Below are positions 42,531-51,845 of a stretch of DNA of 64,000 nt, in pieces. Below the pieces are notes generated by a model. The model ran no database searches. It was not told the origin of the DNA and worked only from the letters and a program-made list of their open reading frames with translations. The translations under genes and the position numbers were made by a program. Each line of letters starts with the position of its first letter. Positions within the stretch are counted from its first letter, which is position 1. Source of the DNA: Desulfosporosinus sp. FKB (lineage in GTDB: Bacteria > Bacillota > Desulfitobacteriia > Desulfitobacteriales > Desulfitobacteriaceae); assembly GCF_002196705.1 (NCBI RefSeq), contig NZ_NADJ01000013.1, forward strand, positions 85,622 through 149,621, written 5' to 3'.

Positions 42531-43229
42531 CTATTTCTCTGAGGCGGGAGTTTTATTAATCAATGTATCAATCCTTTGAGGCAAGTTAGCTTTAATTTTC
42601 GCTGCTTTCTCTGAGGTTAGTTTATTATACTTAACCGCTAGGTCAATATTCGATGCCATTGCTGAAACTAACTTAGCAGTTAAATCAGATTTACTGATTC
42701 CGCGATCGGCCGCAATCTGGGCAAGAGTTTTTCCGTTTTTAAGTTGTTCTTTTAATTGATCGCTAGTCATACCAAAAATGGTTTGTATCGATTGTCCGAT
42801 GCCTTTATGAAAATCGCATTTATCTTTTTTATCTGTCCAAGGTTTATTAATCTTTGCGGCAATTTCACTATCTTCTTTAGACTTTATTTGGGAAGCCTTT
42901 TCTGTAGTCATCTTACCACTTGCAACGGCTTTGTCCAAACGGTCATTAAGCGCTGATTGCAGTTTCTGTGTTAAGGTTTCAGTACTAATTCCCTTTTCGG
43001 AAGCAATTTGGGCCAATGTCTTGCCCGACTTCAATTTTTGCATCAGTGTCGTCTGATCGATACCCAAAAATTGAGCAAGAGCAGATTCATGATTGGCATG
43101 GTGGGGCACACTGGTAGTTTGAGGGATACTTTGAGAGGCGGTTGATGTTGCAGCATACGCTGCGCCCGAAGTCAGAGCCAGCGAAAGCATACTTGTTATC
43201 CCCAACACAGAGATTTTCTTGAAGTTCAT
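42531..43229 (-). CDS. Secreted protein with duplicated helical module
   Basis: 232 residues, ATG after AAGGAGG. Signal peptide ending GAAYAA. Residues 50-125 and 140-220 are two copies of one module: FLGIDQTTLMQKLKSGKTLA-QIASEKGIS... and IFGMTSDQLKEQLKNGKTLA-QIAADRGIS..., each followed by a Lys-rich helix ending TTEKASQIK / TSEKAAKIK. The GKTLAQIA...GIS part looks LysM- or HTH-like in shape but no named domain is claimed. Exported; may bind the wall or a polymer (inference). Confidence 0.75.
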   Translation of the reverse strand: MNFKKISVLGITSMLSLALTSGAAYAATSTASQSIPQTTSVPHHANHESALAQFLGIDQTTLMQKLKSGKTLAQIASEKGISTETLTQKLQSALNDRLDKAVASGKMTTEKASQIKSKEDSEIAAKINKPWTDKKDKCDFHKGIGQSIQTIFGMTSDQLKEQLKNGKTLAQIAADRGISKSDLTAKLVSAMASNIDLAVKYNKLTSEKAAKIKANLPQRIDTLINKTPASEK

Positions 43230-43676
43230 ACAGGTTACCTCCTTGAATTAAGTAGTTAATTTCATGACTGTATTGTTAGCATTTTCTGAGGTAATATTTG
43301 AACAGATTGTGATAGAAATCTTAAGATTTTATTAAGGTTTTACAATTTGAGCTCCAGATTTGTAAATTATCAACCCTTTAATGTCTTGTAGTTTGTTGGT
43401 TAAAGGATAAAAGTATTCAAAGCTCCAGGCAGTCTTAAAGCTGATTCGAATGAATATGAGCGTTATGTATGCGATGCACCCTAACCGTATGAGATTCTCT
43501 AAGGCAGCGTCCTCTATATGTTATTGAAGGAATGAAAAGTGAAAATCAAACACATTGTAATAGTCAAATATAATCACGAACATATTGATTACCTATAGAC
43601 ATTGTTTCGTCTATAGTGTTACCATTTAGCTAAGTTATAAGAAATAATTTCACAAGCAGAGAGGAGTGGTTATAAA
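43230..43676. other. Intergenic region upstream of the sulP leader
   Basis: No gene. Holds the inverted repeat CTATAGAC/GTCTATAG (43593-43616) and AT-rich sequence. Confidence 0.4.
43593..43616 (+). promoter_or_regulatory. Operator-like inverted repeat upstream of sulP
   Basis: CTATAGAC and GTCTATAG are perfect inverted copies separated by 8 bases, with TTGATT just before them. The arrangement suggests a dimeric regulator site at the promoter of the leader peptide and sulP. Confidence 0.45.
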
Positions 43677-43757
43677 ATGAGAGATCTTAAACTATTAACA
43701 TTATCATTAAAAGCATTCTGCAAATAAAAAAAGCAGCCGCGAAGACTGCTAAAAAAT
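43677..43757 (+). promoter_or_regulatory. Possible leader peptide and hairpin before sulP
   Basis: ATG at 43677 has a textbook GAGAGGAG ribosome site and encodes only MRDLKLLTLSLKAFCK, stop at 43727. AGCAG/CTGCT (about 43732-43751) then forms a hairpin followed by AAAAAA. A short translated leader before a hairpin and 180 bases ahead of sulP resembles an attenuator, with leucine (5 of 16) and one Cys codon as possible sensors. Speculative. Confidence 0.4.
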
Positions 43758-43931
43758 GTGACTAACAAAATATAACATGGAAAAGCCCAGGGATGCAGCA
43801 ACTTAAAATCTTTAAGACCTTATGTTTTATACTCCATTATTGTGGCAATAAGTGAAAGTACGCACTTTCCTTAATATCTCTCAATGTTATTTGTGAGTTC
43901 AAATTAAGAATTAAAGAGAGGTGGAAAGTCC

Positions 43932-45644
43932 ATGTCGACTTCAGCAGTGAATAAATTGTTTCCTTTTATCGAAATGATTAGAGGCTATAAAAAAGAAGAT
44001 CTCAAGCACGACATTATAGGGGCCTTAACGGTTGTGGTTGTTGGTCTTCCACAGTATATGGCGTATGCTATGATTGCAGGAGTTAATCCAATTTATGGTT
44101 TGTATACAGGGATTATTGCTGCAATTATTGGTTCAGCCTTTGGCTGTTCGAATCAACTAATCACTGGGCCGACAAATGCTATCTGTTTGCTTACCGCTAG
44201 TGCCATGATTCGCTATATGCATCTTCCCAATGCTTATCAGATGCTTTTCCTCATGACGTTTATGGTTGGTGTCTTACAAATCCTTTATGGTGTAATTCGA
44301 CTTGGCAAAGTGATTGATTTTGTGCCTCACACTGTCTTGGTAGGATTTACAGCCGGTGCAGGAACGATCATTGCTCTGGGACAACTAAATACATTTCTGG
44401 GGATATCGATTAAGAACTCCTCAGCAATGTCGACTCTAGATAAAGTGTTTTATATTTTCACCCATCTTAATAAAACCAACCCGTATGTTTTAGGCATCGG
44501 CCTATTGACTATCATAATTATGCTGGTTTGCAAAAAAATCAGCAAAAATCTGCCCAGCGCTTTAATCGGGATTATTGTTCCAATCGTTTTCATCATTATG
44601 TTTGATCTCCAAAAGAAGGGAGTTCAGCTTACCGGTCATATTCCTTCCGGTTTTCCTCCTTTTAAGATGGTGGATTTTAGCCTTTCTTCAATTAAAGATA
44701 TGCTGAGTGGAGCGTTTGCCATTTCAATCATTGGTTTAGTAGAAGCAATATCAATTTCCAAATCAATCGCCACGAAAACACGCCAAAAAATTGATTCCAA
44801 TCAGGAATTTATAGGCCAGGGTTTATCGAATATCGTAGGTGCATTCTTCCAGTGTCTTCCTGCCTCGGGTTCCTTCTCCCGATCCGCCATCAACTTTGTC
44901 AACGGAGGGGTCAGTCGCTTGGCGGGAATACTCTCTGGTGTTTTTGTAGCTATAGTCCTCATGTTATTTGCACCTTATGCGAAATATATACCAAGTGCCG
45001 GTCTAGCGGGCGTCTTAATTTATACTGGGTACGGATTGATAGACAAAGAAGAAATCAAGAAAGTTGTCAAAGCTGGTCTATTTTCCTCAGATTCAATTGC
45101 CATGTGGGTAACCTGTATTCTAGTCATTGTGCTGCCTAACTTAGATTATGCAATTTATACAGGCATCGCATTATCTATCGCGTTATATCTGAAGGATACG
45201 AATAAGGCACCGCTTAAACTTCTCATCCCTACGCAGGGTGAGGGATCTCAGGTTATTCTAGAAGAAGTTGAAGTGGTTGAAGAAAAGGTTGATGTATTGG
45301 TAATCTAACTTGAAGGAAATCTTTATTTTGGTGGAGCAACTGATCTTGGAGAACGGCTTGACAGCTTGCTCGATAAAGCCAAAGTGTTTATTCTAAAAAT
45401 GAATCATGTTACGACCGTTGATTTAACCTCATTGGCCGCTTTGAAAGTGTTTGTGAGGAATGTACGAGAAGCCAACGGGACCTTGATCATTAGCGGTGTT
45501 AGACCAGAACTAAACACTAAGCTTAAAACGTTGGATTTCGATACTGACATCGGTGATGAGAATATTTTCAAGCCGGAAAATGAAGTATTTACCACTACTT
45601 CCTCAAATGCACTAATACGAGCAAGAGCTGCTCTTAACTTCTAA
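43932..45644 (+). pseudogene. SulP-family anion permease, STAS domain separated by an in-frame TAA
   Basis: Residues 1-458 (to 45308) hold the full SulP membrane domain: start FPFIEMIRGYKKEDLKHDII, GALTVVVVGLPQYMAYAMIA, ANPIYGLY-type NPIYGLYTG, and QCLPASGSFSRSAINFVNGG. At 45306-45308 a TAA follows VDVLVI; the same frame continues LEGNLYFGGATDLGERLDSL ... VTTVDLTSLAALKVFV ... to 45644, a normal STAS domain. Relatives read VI(Q/R)LEGNLYFG here, so CAA probably became TAA. Without STAS the transporter may be unstable or unregulated. Substrate: sulfate, bicarbonate or another anion. Confidence 0.85.
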
Positions 45645-45710
45645 ATGAGCTAATCATTAAAAAAGGCATAACTTTATACTTTTAAATTAGTCGCTCGTTC
45701 TATACTAATT

Positions 45711-45742
45711 GGTCCTCATCAGAAATGATGAGGGCCTCTTCA
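45711..45742 (+). terminator. Hairpin after sulP
   Basis: CCTCATCA and TGATGAGG pair around GAAA (45713-45732), extended by GG/CC. Weak T run. Confidence 0.6.
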
Positions 45743-46078
45743 AATTTAGTCAACCTAAAGTTCATTAAAGCAGGGGTGGCAAAACTCCTGATTTTTTCAT
45801 CGGTTACTTCGATAGTTGGTTGGTATGGACTAAAATATTACTTTAGAGATATTAATAGGATTTCTACACAAGTGCGTGATAAGGTTATCGTCCAATTACA
45901 GACCCGGCATAGTCTATTCTTATCATACGATGACATACCGACAATTTACCGAGAAGCTGTCATAGCTACAGAGGACCGTAGTTTTGTGAGTAACAAAGGA
46001 ATTGATCTAAATGAACCTGCTGCTATTATAATTTTTGTATTTGAAATAGAGCTTAAAAAACTAGATATATTAATATGA
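45725..46078 (+). pseudogene. Penicillin-binding transglycosylase (GT51), N-terminal stub
   Basis: The frame contains a membrane anchor (AKLLIFSSVTSIVGWYGLKY) and the start of a GT51 domain, YDDIPTIYREAVIATEDRSF then VSNKGIDL, with the catalytic Glu of ATEDRSF. It breaks off after GIDL into unrelated sequence (NEPAAIIIFVFEIELKK-stop). The expected downstream transpeptidase part is absent. The ATG at 45725 lies in the hairpin loop and has no clear ribosome site, so the true start is uncertain. Confidence 0.7.
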
Positions 46079-46251
46079 AACACATAATAATAATTAGACA
46101 TTCTTTCTAAAGCTCTAACTATTGGGACATATGTGCAAATGTATGCATTTTAGCTACAATCAAATGCTGTATTTTATTACATTTTTCACTTATCAGGAAA
46201 GTTCAAACGTAGTAAAAAAACCACCAGCGTCGCTGAAGGCTCTCAGGAAAA

Positions 46252-46479
46252 TTAAGCTTTTTTTGTTACGTGTTTACTTGCTTGTTTACTAATGGCTTTT
46301 AGTTTAACGGTTTTATGGACTGTTTTAGCTTGTTTAGCCTTATGATGTGTACTCTTTGCTGTTTGCGAAACTTTGAGTTGATGCGCCGGGGAAACCGTTT
46401 TAGCATTTGCGATGCTGGTTGTTCCCAGTAGTAACCCGAACATTGAAATAAGTGCGATACCGATCTTGATTCGTTTCAT
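46252..46479 (-). CDS. Small secreted basic protein (75 aa)
   Basis: ATG after AAGGAGATG. Signal peptide MKRIKIGIALISMFGLLLGT with cleavage after ANA; the mature 47 residues are Lys/His/Thr-rich with repeated KxxHK and TKSTHHKAKQAKTVHKTVKL patterns and no Cys. Very basic, probably wall- or nucleic-acid-binding. No family recognised. Confidence 0.65.
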   Translation of the reverse strand: MKRIKIGIALISMFGLLLGTTSIANAKTVSPAHQLKVSQTAKSTHHKAKQAKTVHKTVKLKAISKQASKHVTKKA

Positions 46480-46554
46480 TGAAGATCATCTCCTTAAAGT
46501 TGCTAAAACATAGTATGTGATTCATTTCAAGATCTTAATCGCAAAAAACGACTG

Positions 46555-47232
46555 TTAATAGGATTCTTTTCTAATAGGATACCGACTCAAAATATAACTG
46601 AAAATCCATAATATCAGCATACCTGAACAACCGATCAAAAGCCAAATTTTAGCTCTATTAGAGATACCCATAAAGACTAGGGCCGTTGCAATATATGAAG
46701 GTATTATAGTAAGAGCTGCTGTCCAGAAATAACTCCAGAAGTCAATTATCGGAATTATTGCCGCGATGTAATTGACAATAAAAGCAGGGAGAGGCAATAA
46801 TCTTGCCATCATTAATCCACTAGTTCCACTGCGTTTGACCCACTCGTTCACCTTTTTATAACATTTGTGGGAGATTAGGACCTGTAATAACGGTTCTCTA
46901 ATACTTTGAACCAAACAATAAATTGCTATTGAGCTAAGCGTAGAGCCGACCCAAGAGAAAAAAGTTCCCCAACCAACGCCGTAAGACTTTAAACATATTA
47001 TCGTTATGCTCTCAGTGGGGATCGGTGTCATGCTTAGCAATGTGATGAGAATGATAGCGGTTAGAATCCCGAACCATCCAGCCGAACGTATTATATGAGA
47101 AACCTCTTGTCTACGGTCTAGGTACAGAAATGCAAGAAGGATTAATATTCCTATAGTGAAGAATGCAGTTGACCAATGATTTTCTAAAGTATTCAATATG
47201 CTTAACGTTTTCTTAGTTACTTTAAAGTTCAT
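46555..47232 (-). CDS. TVP38/TMEM64 (VTT, DedA-like) membrane protein
   Basis: 225 residues with six or so transmembrane helices. The VTT signature is visible: ILITLLSMTPIPTESITIIC, then YGVGWGTFFSWVGSTLSSIA and the conserved arginine-containing GLMMARLLPLPAFIVNYIAA. Members are phospholipid scramblase-like membrane proteins. ATG after AGGGGATC. Confidence 0.85.
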   Translation of the reverse strand: MNFKVTKKTLSILNTLENHWSTAFFTIGILILLAFLYLDRRQEVSHIIRSAGWFGILTAIILITLLSMTPIPTESITIICLKSYGVGWGTFFSWVGSTLSSIAIYCLVQSIREPLLQVLISHKCYKKVNEWVKRSGTSGLMMARLLPLPAFIVNYIAAIIPIIDFWSYFWTAALTIIPSYIATALVFMGISNRAKIWLLIGCSGMLILWIFSYILSRYPIRKESY

Positions 47233-47450
47233 AGTATGATCCCCTAGGATTCAAATAATAGTCTTTAAAAGTCTTGCCATCCATAGATATTCGCAAACTA
47301 TAATAAATGCCGCGAACAAGAATATGCTATTGTAAATTTCTTGGGAATAAAACAGTGAGTGGACTAGTTTGTTAATGTATAAAGGTTAAAATATCAGATA
47401 AACTATGCTTGAATTTCTTATTACGATTAATCAAGGGCGGGATAACAATC

Positions 47451-48077
47451 TTGGAAAAGCAATTTTCGAAGTATGGTCGTTTATCATTGTTAATTTTGCC
47501 GATGTTTGATTCTATTTATTTTCGGTTAGATCATCCCAGAGAACGGGTTTATAATCTGGTGACTTCCTTTGATCAAAGAATTCCTTTTATAAAGTTTTTT
47601 GCTCTTCCTTACATAGTTTGGTATCCCTTTGTAATTTTAACGCTTGCATGGCTGATGAAACGGGAACCTCGACTCTATGTATCGACACTGATTGCATGCC
47701 TTATGGGACTAGCATTGAGTTATAGCTTTTATATATTGGCCCAAACCACCACTCCCAGGCCACAAATTATCGGTAACGACTGGTTAACCAGGATTGTATT
47801 GTTTATTTACCATATGGATGAACCTTATAATTCGTTTCCCAGTATTCACGTATTAATCAGTTTCATTCTTTTCCAAGCTGGCTCAAAGCTAAAGATTCCA
47901 TCGCCTTTTTTTACTGGTTTGGTCCGAGTAGTGGCCGGAATAATTATCCTATCAACATTGTTCATTAAACAACATACGCTGTTAGATGTCGCCGGTGGAA
48001 TTGGCATTGGAAGTTTCCTATTCTGGCTGGTTGAAATAGTGAGCCAAAAGATAGAACAGGCTATCTTTTTGTCATAG
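47451..48077 (+). CDS. PAP2-family phosphatase
   Basis: TTG at 47451 (AAGGGCGGG upstream) or TTG at 47409. About 208 residues, five to six helices. PAP2 motifs: TTTPRP (second half of KxxxxxxRP), FPSIHVLIS (PSxH) and STLFIKQHTLLDVAGG (SxxxxxHxxxD). Catalyses lipid phosphate or inositol-phosphate transfer at the outer membrane face. Divergent from the TVP38 gene. Confidence 0.82.
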   Translation: MEKQFSKYGRLSLLILPMFDSIYFRLDHPRERVYNLVTSFDQRIPFIKFFALPYIVWYPFVILTLAWLMKREPRLYVSTLIACLMGLALSYSFYILAQTTTPRPQIIGNDWLTRIVLFIYHMDEPYNSFPSIHVLISFILFQAGSKLKIPSPFFTGLVRVVAGIIILSTLFIKQHTLLDVAGGIGIGSFLFWLVEIVSQKIEQAIFLS

Positions 48078-48225
48078 ATGGAAAAGAGGACAACAGGTTT
48101 TTCTGTATATTAAGTTATAATAATGAAAATGGTTGTTTAGCCTCTATCAGATGTGAAGGTGAGTTTCCTTTTTGACTAGGTGTAATTACTAGAGACATGG
48201 GAAAAGATAATACTTATAACATTAC

Positions 48226-48252
48226 AGCCCTCAAAATTTTGAGGGCTCTTCT
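48226..48252 (+). terminator. Intrinsic terminator
   Basis: A perfect 22-base palindrome from 48226 (AGCCCTCAAAA...) to 48247, followed by CTTCTT. Confidence 0.7.
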
Positions 48253-48315
48253 TATGATTCAGTAAATACAAAAGCCACCAGATTTTGAAGGGAACTTTCG
48301 TTTTACTTTGCTATA

Positions 48316-48807
48316 TTAATTTTCAGTATTGCCCAATTTCTGGGATTGTAACAATAATTTCAGTTGAGCCATCTCATTTTCGATCCTATGAAGATGAGAT
48401 TGAATATCATCTACCTCTAACTCTGCCTTATAATTAATTGCAAAATCAATAATCGACTCACGCTTATCACGAGCAGCCTGCCGGTTTTGGCTCATCATAA
48501 TAATTGGTGCTTGGAATGCTGCGATAAATGACAAGATCAAATTAAGTAATATAAATGGCGAGGGATCAAAGTGACCAATAAAATTTAAAGTATTGGTCAG
48601 TATCCAGGCTGTTAAGAAAACAGCAAAAATGATAATGAAGCTCCAGCTACCACCAAATGCTGCAATTCGATCTGCTAGTTTATCTGGCCATTCTGTTTGT
48701 TTAAGATAATCTTCGTTTAGATGATCCTCGATCGTATGCTCATAATCTTCTACAACCCTTTGTAATCGTTGAGTATAATCGTTAACGTTTTTATGATTAT
48801 CAGACAT
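48316..48807 (-). CDS. DUF1003 membrane protein
   Basis: 163 residues from ATG 48807 (AAAGG 9 bases upstream). The DUF1003 pattern is complete: KLADRIAAFGGSWSFIIIFA, the first helix, DPSPFILLNLILSFIAAFQA, the second helix with APIIMMSQNRQAARDKR, then a coiled-coil tail (IQSHLHRIENEMAQLKLLLQ). Role unknown; widely conserved small membrane protein. Confidence 0.9.
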   Translation of the reverse strand: MSDNHKNVNDYTQRLQRVVEDYEHTIEDHLNEDYLKQTEWPDKLADRIAAFGGSWSFIIIFAVFLTAWILTNTLNFIGHFDPSPFILLNLILSFIAAFQAPIIMMSQNRQAARDKRESIIDFAINYKAELEVDDIQSHLHRIENEMAQLKLLLQSQKLGNTEN

Positions 48808-49184
48808 ACCTCTCAACCTTTCACATTTATATGTTAATATCAGAAGTGTAAAAAATAGTTAAGGAATTTCTGCGAGAATATTTCAGATTTAAGCCTTTTC
48901 GGATAGTATTACCAAATCTTTGAGAGGACATATCTTCTGAAAGCAAATGGACATACGCTAAACCAGAGGGATGAGTTGATTAAAATTGCCCTCCTATGCC
49001 TGCATGAAGCAATAGGAGAGCGTTCTTAATATGTGAGACTTCTTGTCGCTTTAATAACACATTATGATAGACATAAGAGTTATTTTAAAGAGTCTAAAAC
49101 TCGTTGATATATGGCTTGTGGATTTGGTGTACTTCCAGTTTGTTTGTTGCCGAAGCCCCGGTTCATCACCGAGGCTGGTCCATT
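48808..49184. other. Intergenic region with terminator-like hairpin
   Basis: No gene seen. AGCCCCGG...CCGAGGCT at 49154-49176 forms a hairpin downstream of the minus-strand gene at 49451 and probably terminates it; a similar CCCGG...CCGGG lies at 49616-49632 on its other side. Confidence 0.45.
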
Positions 49185-49451
49185 TTAATAACTTACATAG
49201 GATATTTGTCTGACAGGGATTCTCACTACCGACAGAAGTCCATCAACAGGGTTACCAATATTGGAAAATAACCGAGCGTTAGTCACAAAAACAACGCCAT
49301 CAATAACTCCACCGAAATTTCCGACCCAAGTGCTTGCATCAGTACCAATTATAATGCGGGCTCCGATCGGTAGAGTGTCAAATAGAATAGCATTAAATCG
49401 GGGGGCCCCAAATGGGGGTACGCCAAAAGGAGGGAATCCCAAACCAGCCAT
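49185..49451 (-). CDS. Pro/Gly-rich small protein (88 aa)
   Basis: ATG after GAGAGGAG. The N-terminus is MAGLGFPPFGVPPFGAPRFN, followed by a beta-rich part with IGARIIIGTDASTWVGNFGG and VVFVTNARLFSN. No signal peptide and no Cys. Might be a spore- or surface-layer small protein, by composition only. Not recognised. Confidence 0.6.
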   Translation of the reverse strand: MAGLGFPPFGVPPFGAPRFNAILFDTLPIGARIIIGTDASTWVGNFGGVIDGVVFVTNARLFSNIGNPVDGLLSVVRIPVRQISYVSY

Positions 49452-49676
49452 ATTATTTTCTCCTCTCGATTTTCATTTTGGCTAACGAGCCAATATAAGA
49501 TGAGAAAGGAGATGCTTTATGGTTGGTTTCTAATACATAATATGAAACTTGTACTGGAAATGTCACTATAAAGTAGTAAGCTGGAGAAGGCTTTATTGAA
49601 TTGTAACTAATAATGTCCCGGCTCGTCACCGGGTTCATGGATTATCCGGCAATCGAGATCTCGCCGAAATTTACCT

Positions 49677-49793
49677 TTGATAACTACAATATTATTTGGG
49701 ATAACTGCTATTTTGGGTATATTTCAAATTGCATTTTCGGTAGTTTTGACCGTTCTAGGACGAGAACCTCAAAAATTTGTAAGTGGTGAATGA
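49677..49793 (+). CDS. Possible single-pass membrane peptide (38 aa)
   Basis: TTG at 49677 begins LITTILFGITAILGIFQIAF and ends VLTVLGREPQKFVSGE, a hydrophobic helix with a charged tail. The stop lies inside the arm of a terminator hairpin (49785-49818), as for the last gene of a transcript. No clear ribosome site, so this is tentative. Confidence 0.3.
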   Translation: MITTILFGITAILGIFQIAFSVVLTVLGREPQKFVSGE

Positions 49794-49818
49794 TGGAGGC
49801 TTGCTTCACCGTTTTTTG
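49785..49818 (+). terminator. Intrinsic terminator
   Basis: GGTGAA (49785-49790) pairs with TTCACC (49805-49810), followed by GTTTTTT. Confidence 0.65.
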
Positions 49819-50244
49819 TATAAGATGGTGTTATAGTTGGCTTACTCTCTAACTTATTTTTCTTGAGAATCTTAGGATACACTGTGGTACGCATCCTTAC
49901 CCGTAAACAATGGCTAGTTTTATATTTTGAAACAGGCTACTGGCAGAATGTGTAGCATATTTTTGGTAAACGCAGGGTGCAGGTGATTTCGTTGCGAATG
50001 CTAGATTAGCTAGTGGGTTACTAATGAGCGCAGCGTTTCATGGTAACAGTCGAATTTGCATAATGGGGATTAATTGAATAACCATGGGCATTTTTTGGGA
50101 TCCTAAGAGATCTTCATGGAGTAGATTTAATCTTTGGGACTATTTGCATTTTTCATTATGTATAAAGATGGGCTTGGGACTCGCATAGACTAAACATTAA
50201 TTTGGCGTATTGTGCATCCGGTCACTTCGCCGATCGCTAATCCC

Positions 50245-50340
50245 ACCATACCACTAGCGCCCAGGTAAACTCAAGAATAAATAGCCGCCGTGATTAAGGC
50301 TAGCTGGTGGTCGAGTGCTGAGACTTGCAATCCCCGGATT
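50245..50340 (+). repeat. Cassette-type intergenic repeat, diverged copy 16
   Basis: CCATACCACTAGCGCCCAGG, TAAACTCAAGAATAAATAGC, CGCCGTGATTAAGGCTAGCT, GGTGGTCGAGTGCTGAGACT. Related to copies 1 and 15. It precedes the TIGR04076 gene. Confidence 0.5.
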
Positions 50341-50424
50341 TCTAAATGAAGGCACATATTCGAAGGTTGGTAGAGATGCTTGGGGTAAAAGTGTACTGGT
50401 TGGAGACATGAAGGAGGTTTGAAA

Positions 50425-50748
50425 ATGGGAGTAACTAAATATTATGATGTAAAAATTTCAGTTCTTAAGAAACTCGATGTTCTCGATATCCATGAAAAGT
50501 ACGCATCAGAAGGAGTTCCAACTAAGTGTTCGAAATATAAAGAAGGACAAGAGTTTATATCAAAGAATTGTAATAAGCCTGAAGGATTTTGTAGTTGGGC
50601 TTGGGCAGGAATTCAAGATAAGGTTGTGTTTTTAGCATTAGGGCATGATTATCCTTGGGTTAGGCAGAAAGGAACAGAAATTTTTTGTTGTGCTGATGGG
50701 CTTCATCCAGTTATTTATGAATTAGAAAGAATAGAAACCACGTCATAA
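50425..50748 (+). CDS. TIGR04076 family protein
   Basis: ATG at 50425 with AAGGAGG. 107 residues: YYDVKISVLKKLDVLDIHEK, CSKYKEGQEFI, NKPEGFCSWAWAGIQDKVVF and a late FCCADGLHPVIYELER. This matches the TIGR04076 family of small Cys-containing proteins common in anaerobes; function unknown. It directly follows a repeat copy. Confidence 0.75.
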   Translation: MGVTKYYDVKISVLKKLDVLDIHEKYASEGVPTKCSKYKEGQEFISKNCNKPEGFCSWAWAGIQDKVVFLALGHDYPWVRQKGTEIFCCADGLHPVIYELERIETTS

Positions 50749-51111
50749 CTTTCTTGAAGGGGAACCACTTCCTAAACCGGAAGGTCTACATGTGTACTGA
50801 ACCTTAGATAATGAAAGCTTATCGACGAGTTTCTTCTTTTTTACGCGGACAATCATCTTGAAGCCCTGGAATGTTCCGGACTTAAGGCACCAGGGACATT
50901 GATTAATGTAAATCAATTAGGCGGGATGAATATCGGGAATCGTATGGAATGTAATTGTTGAATTCTAGAACTAGTAAGGTAGGTATAAGGTTGTTGAAGT
51001 TCAATAGAATATGGTAAACCTGAAGAAATCATTAAAATTTAGTAACTCAAACCATGTCAAAAGCCGCCCCACGGCATTTCGGTATTCTAATAAAGTTCGC
51101 CATCCACTCAT
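50749..51111. other. Intergenic stretch
   Basis: No gene recognised. TGATT/AATCA near 50899 is a minor hairpin; AAGCCGCCCCACGGC near 51061 may belong to the terminator of the minus-strand pair that follows. Confidence 0.35.
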
Positions 51112-51543
51112 TTAAGGGAATGGGTGGCCGTCATGGGGGAAGTAAGGGTACATTGAGTCAATCATACCTAAGAAAAATATAACCAGTGTAATTATCAATA
51201 TGATTGCAGTAATTAGTCGTAATCGCTTAAGCCTCAAGCCTCTTTGACGAAATATTTTGAGAATTAAATAGCCAATAAAGACTTCTACCGCCTCAAAAAC
51301 ATTCTTCGGATTAGCAACAAGACCCAAGATGCCCTCTTTTTCCACCCACATGATCGCGATATCCTCTGGGAGCTTGCTATCACGGCTTACATCCATAAAG
51401 AATTTACCCATAAGCCAAAGCATGATTAAAGCACCCAAAATGACGCCATCACTAAAATCAAAGGAATCTTTTATTTTAAACGCAGTATCATATCCAAAAG
51501 TGTGTTCCAAAAACTGCATAATACTTGATAGTAAAAGTTCCAT
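51112..51543 (-). CDS. Membrane protein of an XRE-linked pair (143 aa)
   Basis: Three hydrophobic segments: SDGVILGALIMLWLMGKFFM, VFEAVEVFIGYLILKIF and ITAIILIITLVIFFLGMID, with charged loops. The ATG at 51541-51543 abuts the stop region of the XRE gene (overlap of one base), so the two are co-translated. No family recognised. The pairing with a regulator may mean a self-controlled small module. Confidence 0.6.
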   Translation of the reverse strand: MELLLSSIMQFLEHTFGYDTAFKIKDSFDFSDGVILGALIMLWLMGKFFMDVSRDSKLPEDIAIMWVEKEGILGLVANPKNVFEAVEVFIGYLILKIFRQRGLRLKRLRLITAIILIITLVIFFLGMIDSMYPYFPHDGHPFP

Positions 51544-51845
51544 TATGGTTCTCTCCCTTCGTTTTCTTGCTCAAGTTTTTGTGCAAACCTTACATAGGTT
51601 TTATATATTTCATCGTACAATTCTTCTTTTTTTGCATCGGTCAACTTCGCGTTTCTACTGATCTCCCTTAAAGTCTTTTGAAGCGTGGGGTTGTTATTGA
51701 TCTCATCTTTGGCGAGCATTGGGGTTTTACCCCATAGCTTAAACAACTCGTCTTCATTAAGCTCATAAAAGTTAGCCAAAACACCTATAAATCGATCTGA
51801 AGGCATTTTTCCACGCTCAATATCCGACAGATAAGCGGTGGACAC
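51543..51845 (-). CDS. XRE-family HTH regulator, apparently 5' truncated
   Basis: GTG at 51845 gives 100 residues starting STAYLSDIERGKMPSDRFIG, i.e. from the recognition helix of a Cro/C1-type HTH. The upstream codons continue the domain in frame (KRNLITCKELGV) back to a TAG, so helix 1 and the start codon appear lost, or the gene starts at an unusual codon. The rest is a helical dimerisation tail. DNA binding is doubtful in this form. Confidence 0.65.
   Translation of the reverse strand: MSTAYLSDIERGKMPSDRFIGVLANFYELNEDELFKLWGKTPMLAKDEINNNPTLQKTLREISRNAKLTDAKKEELYDEIYKTYVRFAQKLEQENEGREP

Larger units (their letters stand above)
49452..50424. other. 970-bp stretch with few features
   Basis: Contains one hydrophobic 38-codon frame (49677-49793), a terminator at 49785, and the diverged repeat at 50245-50340. 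Otherwise no gene supported. Confidence 0.4.
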
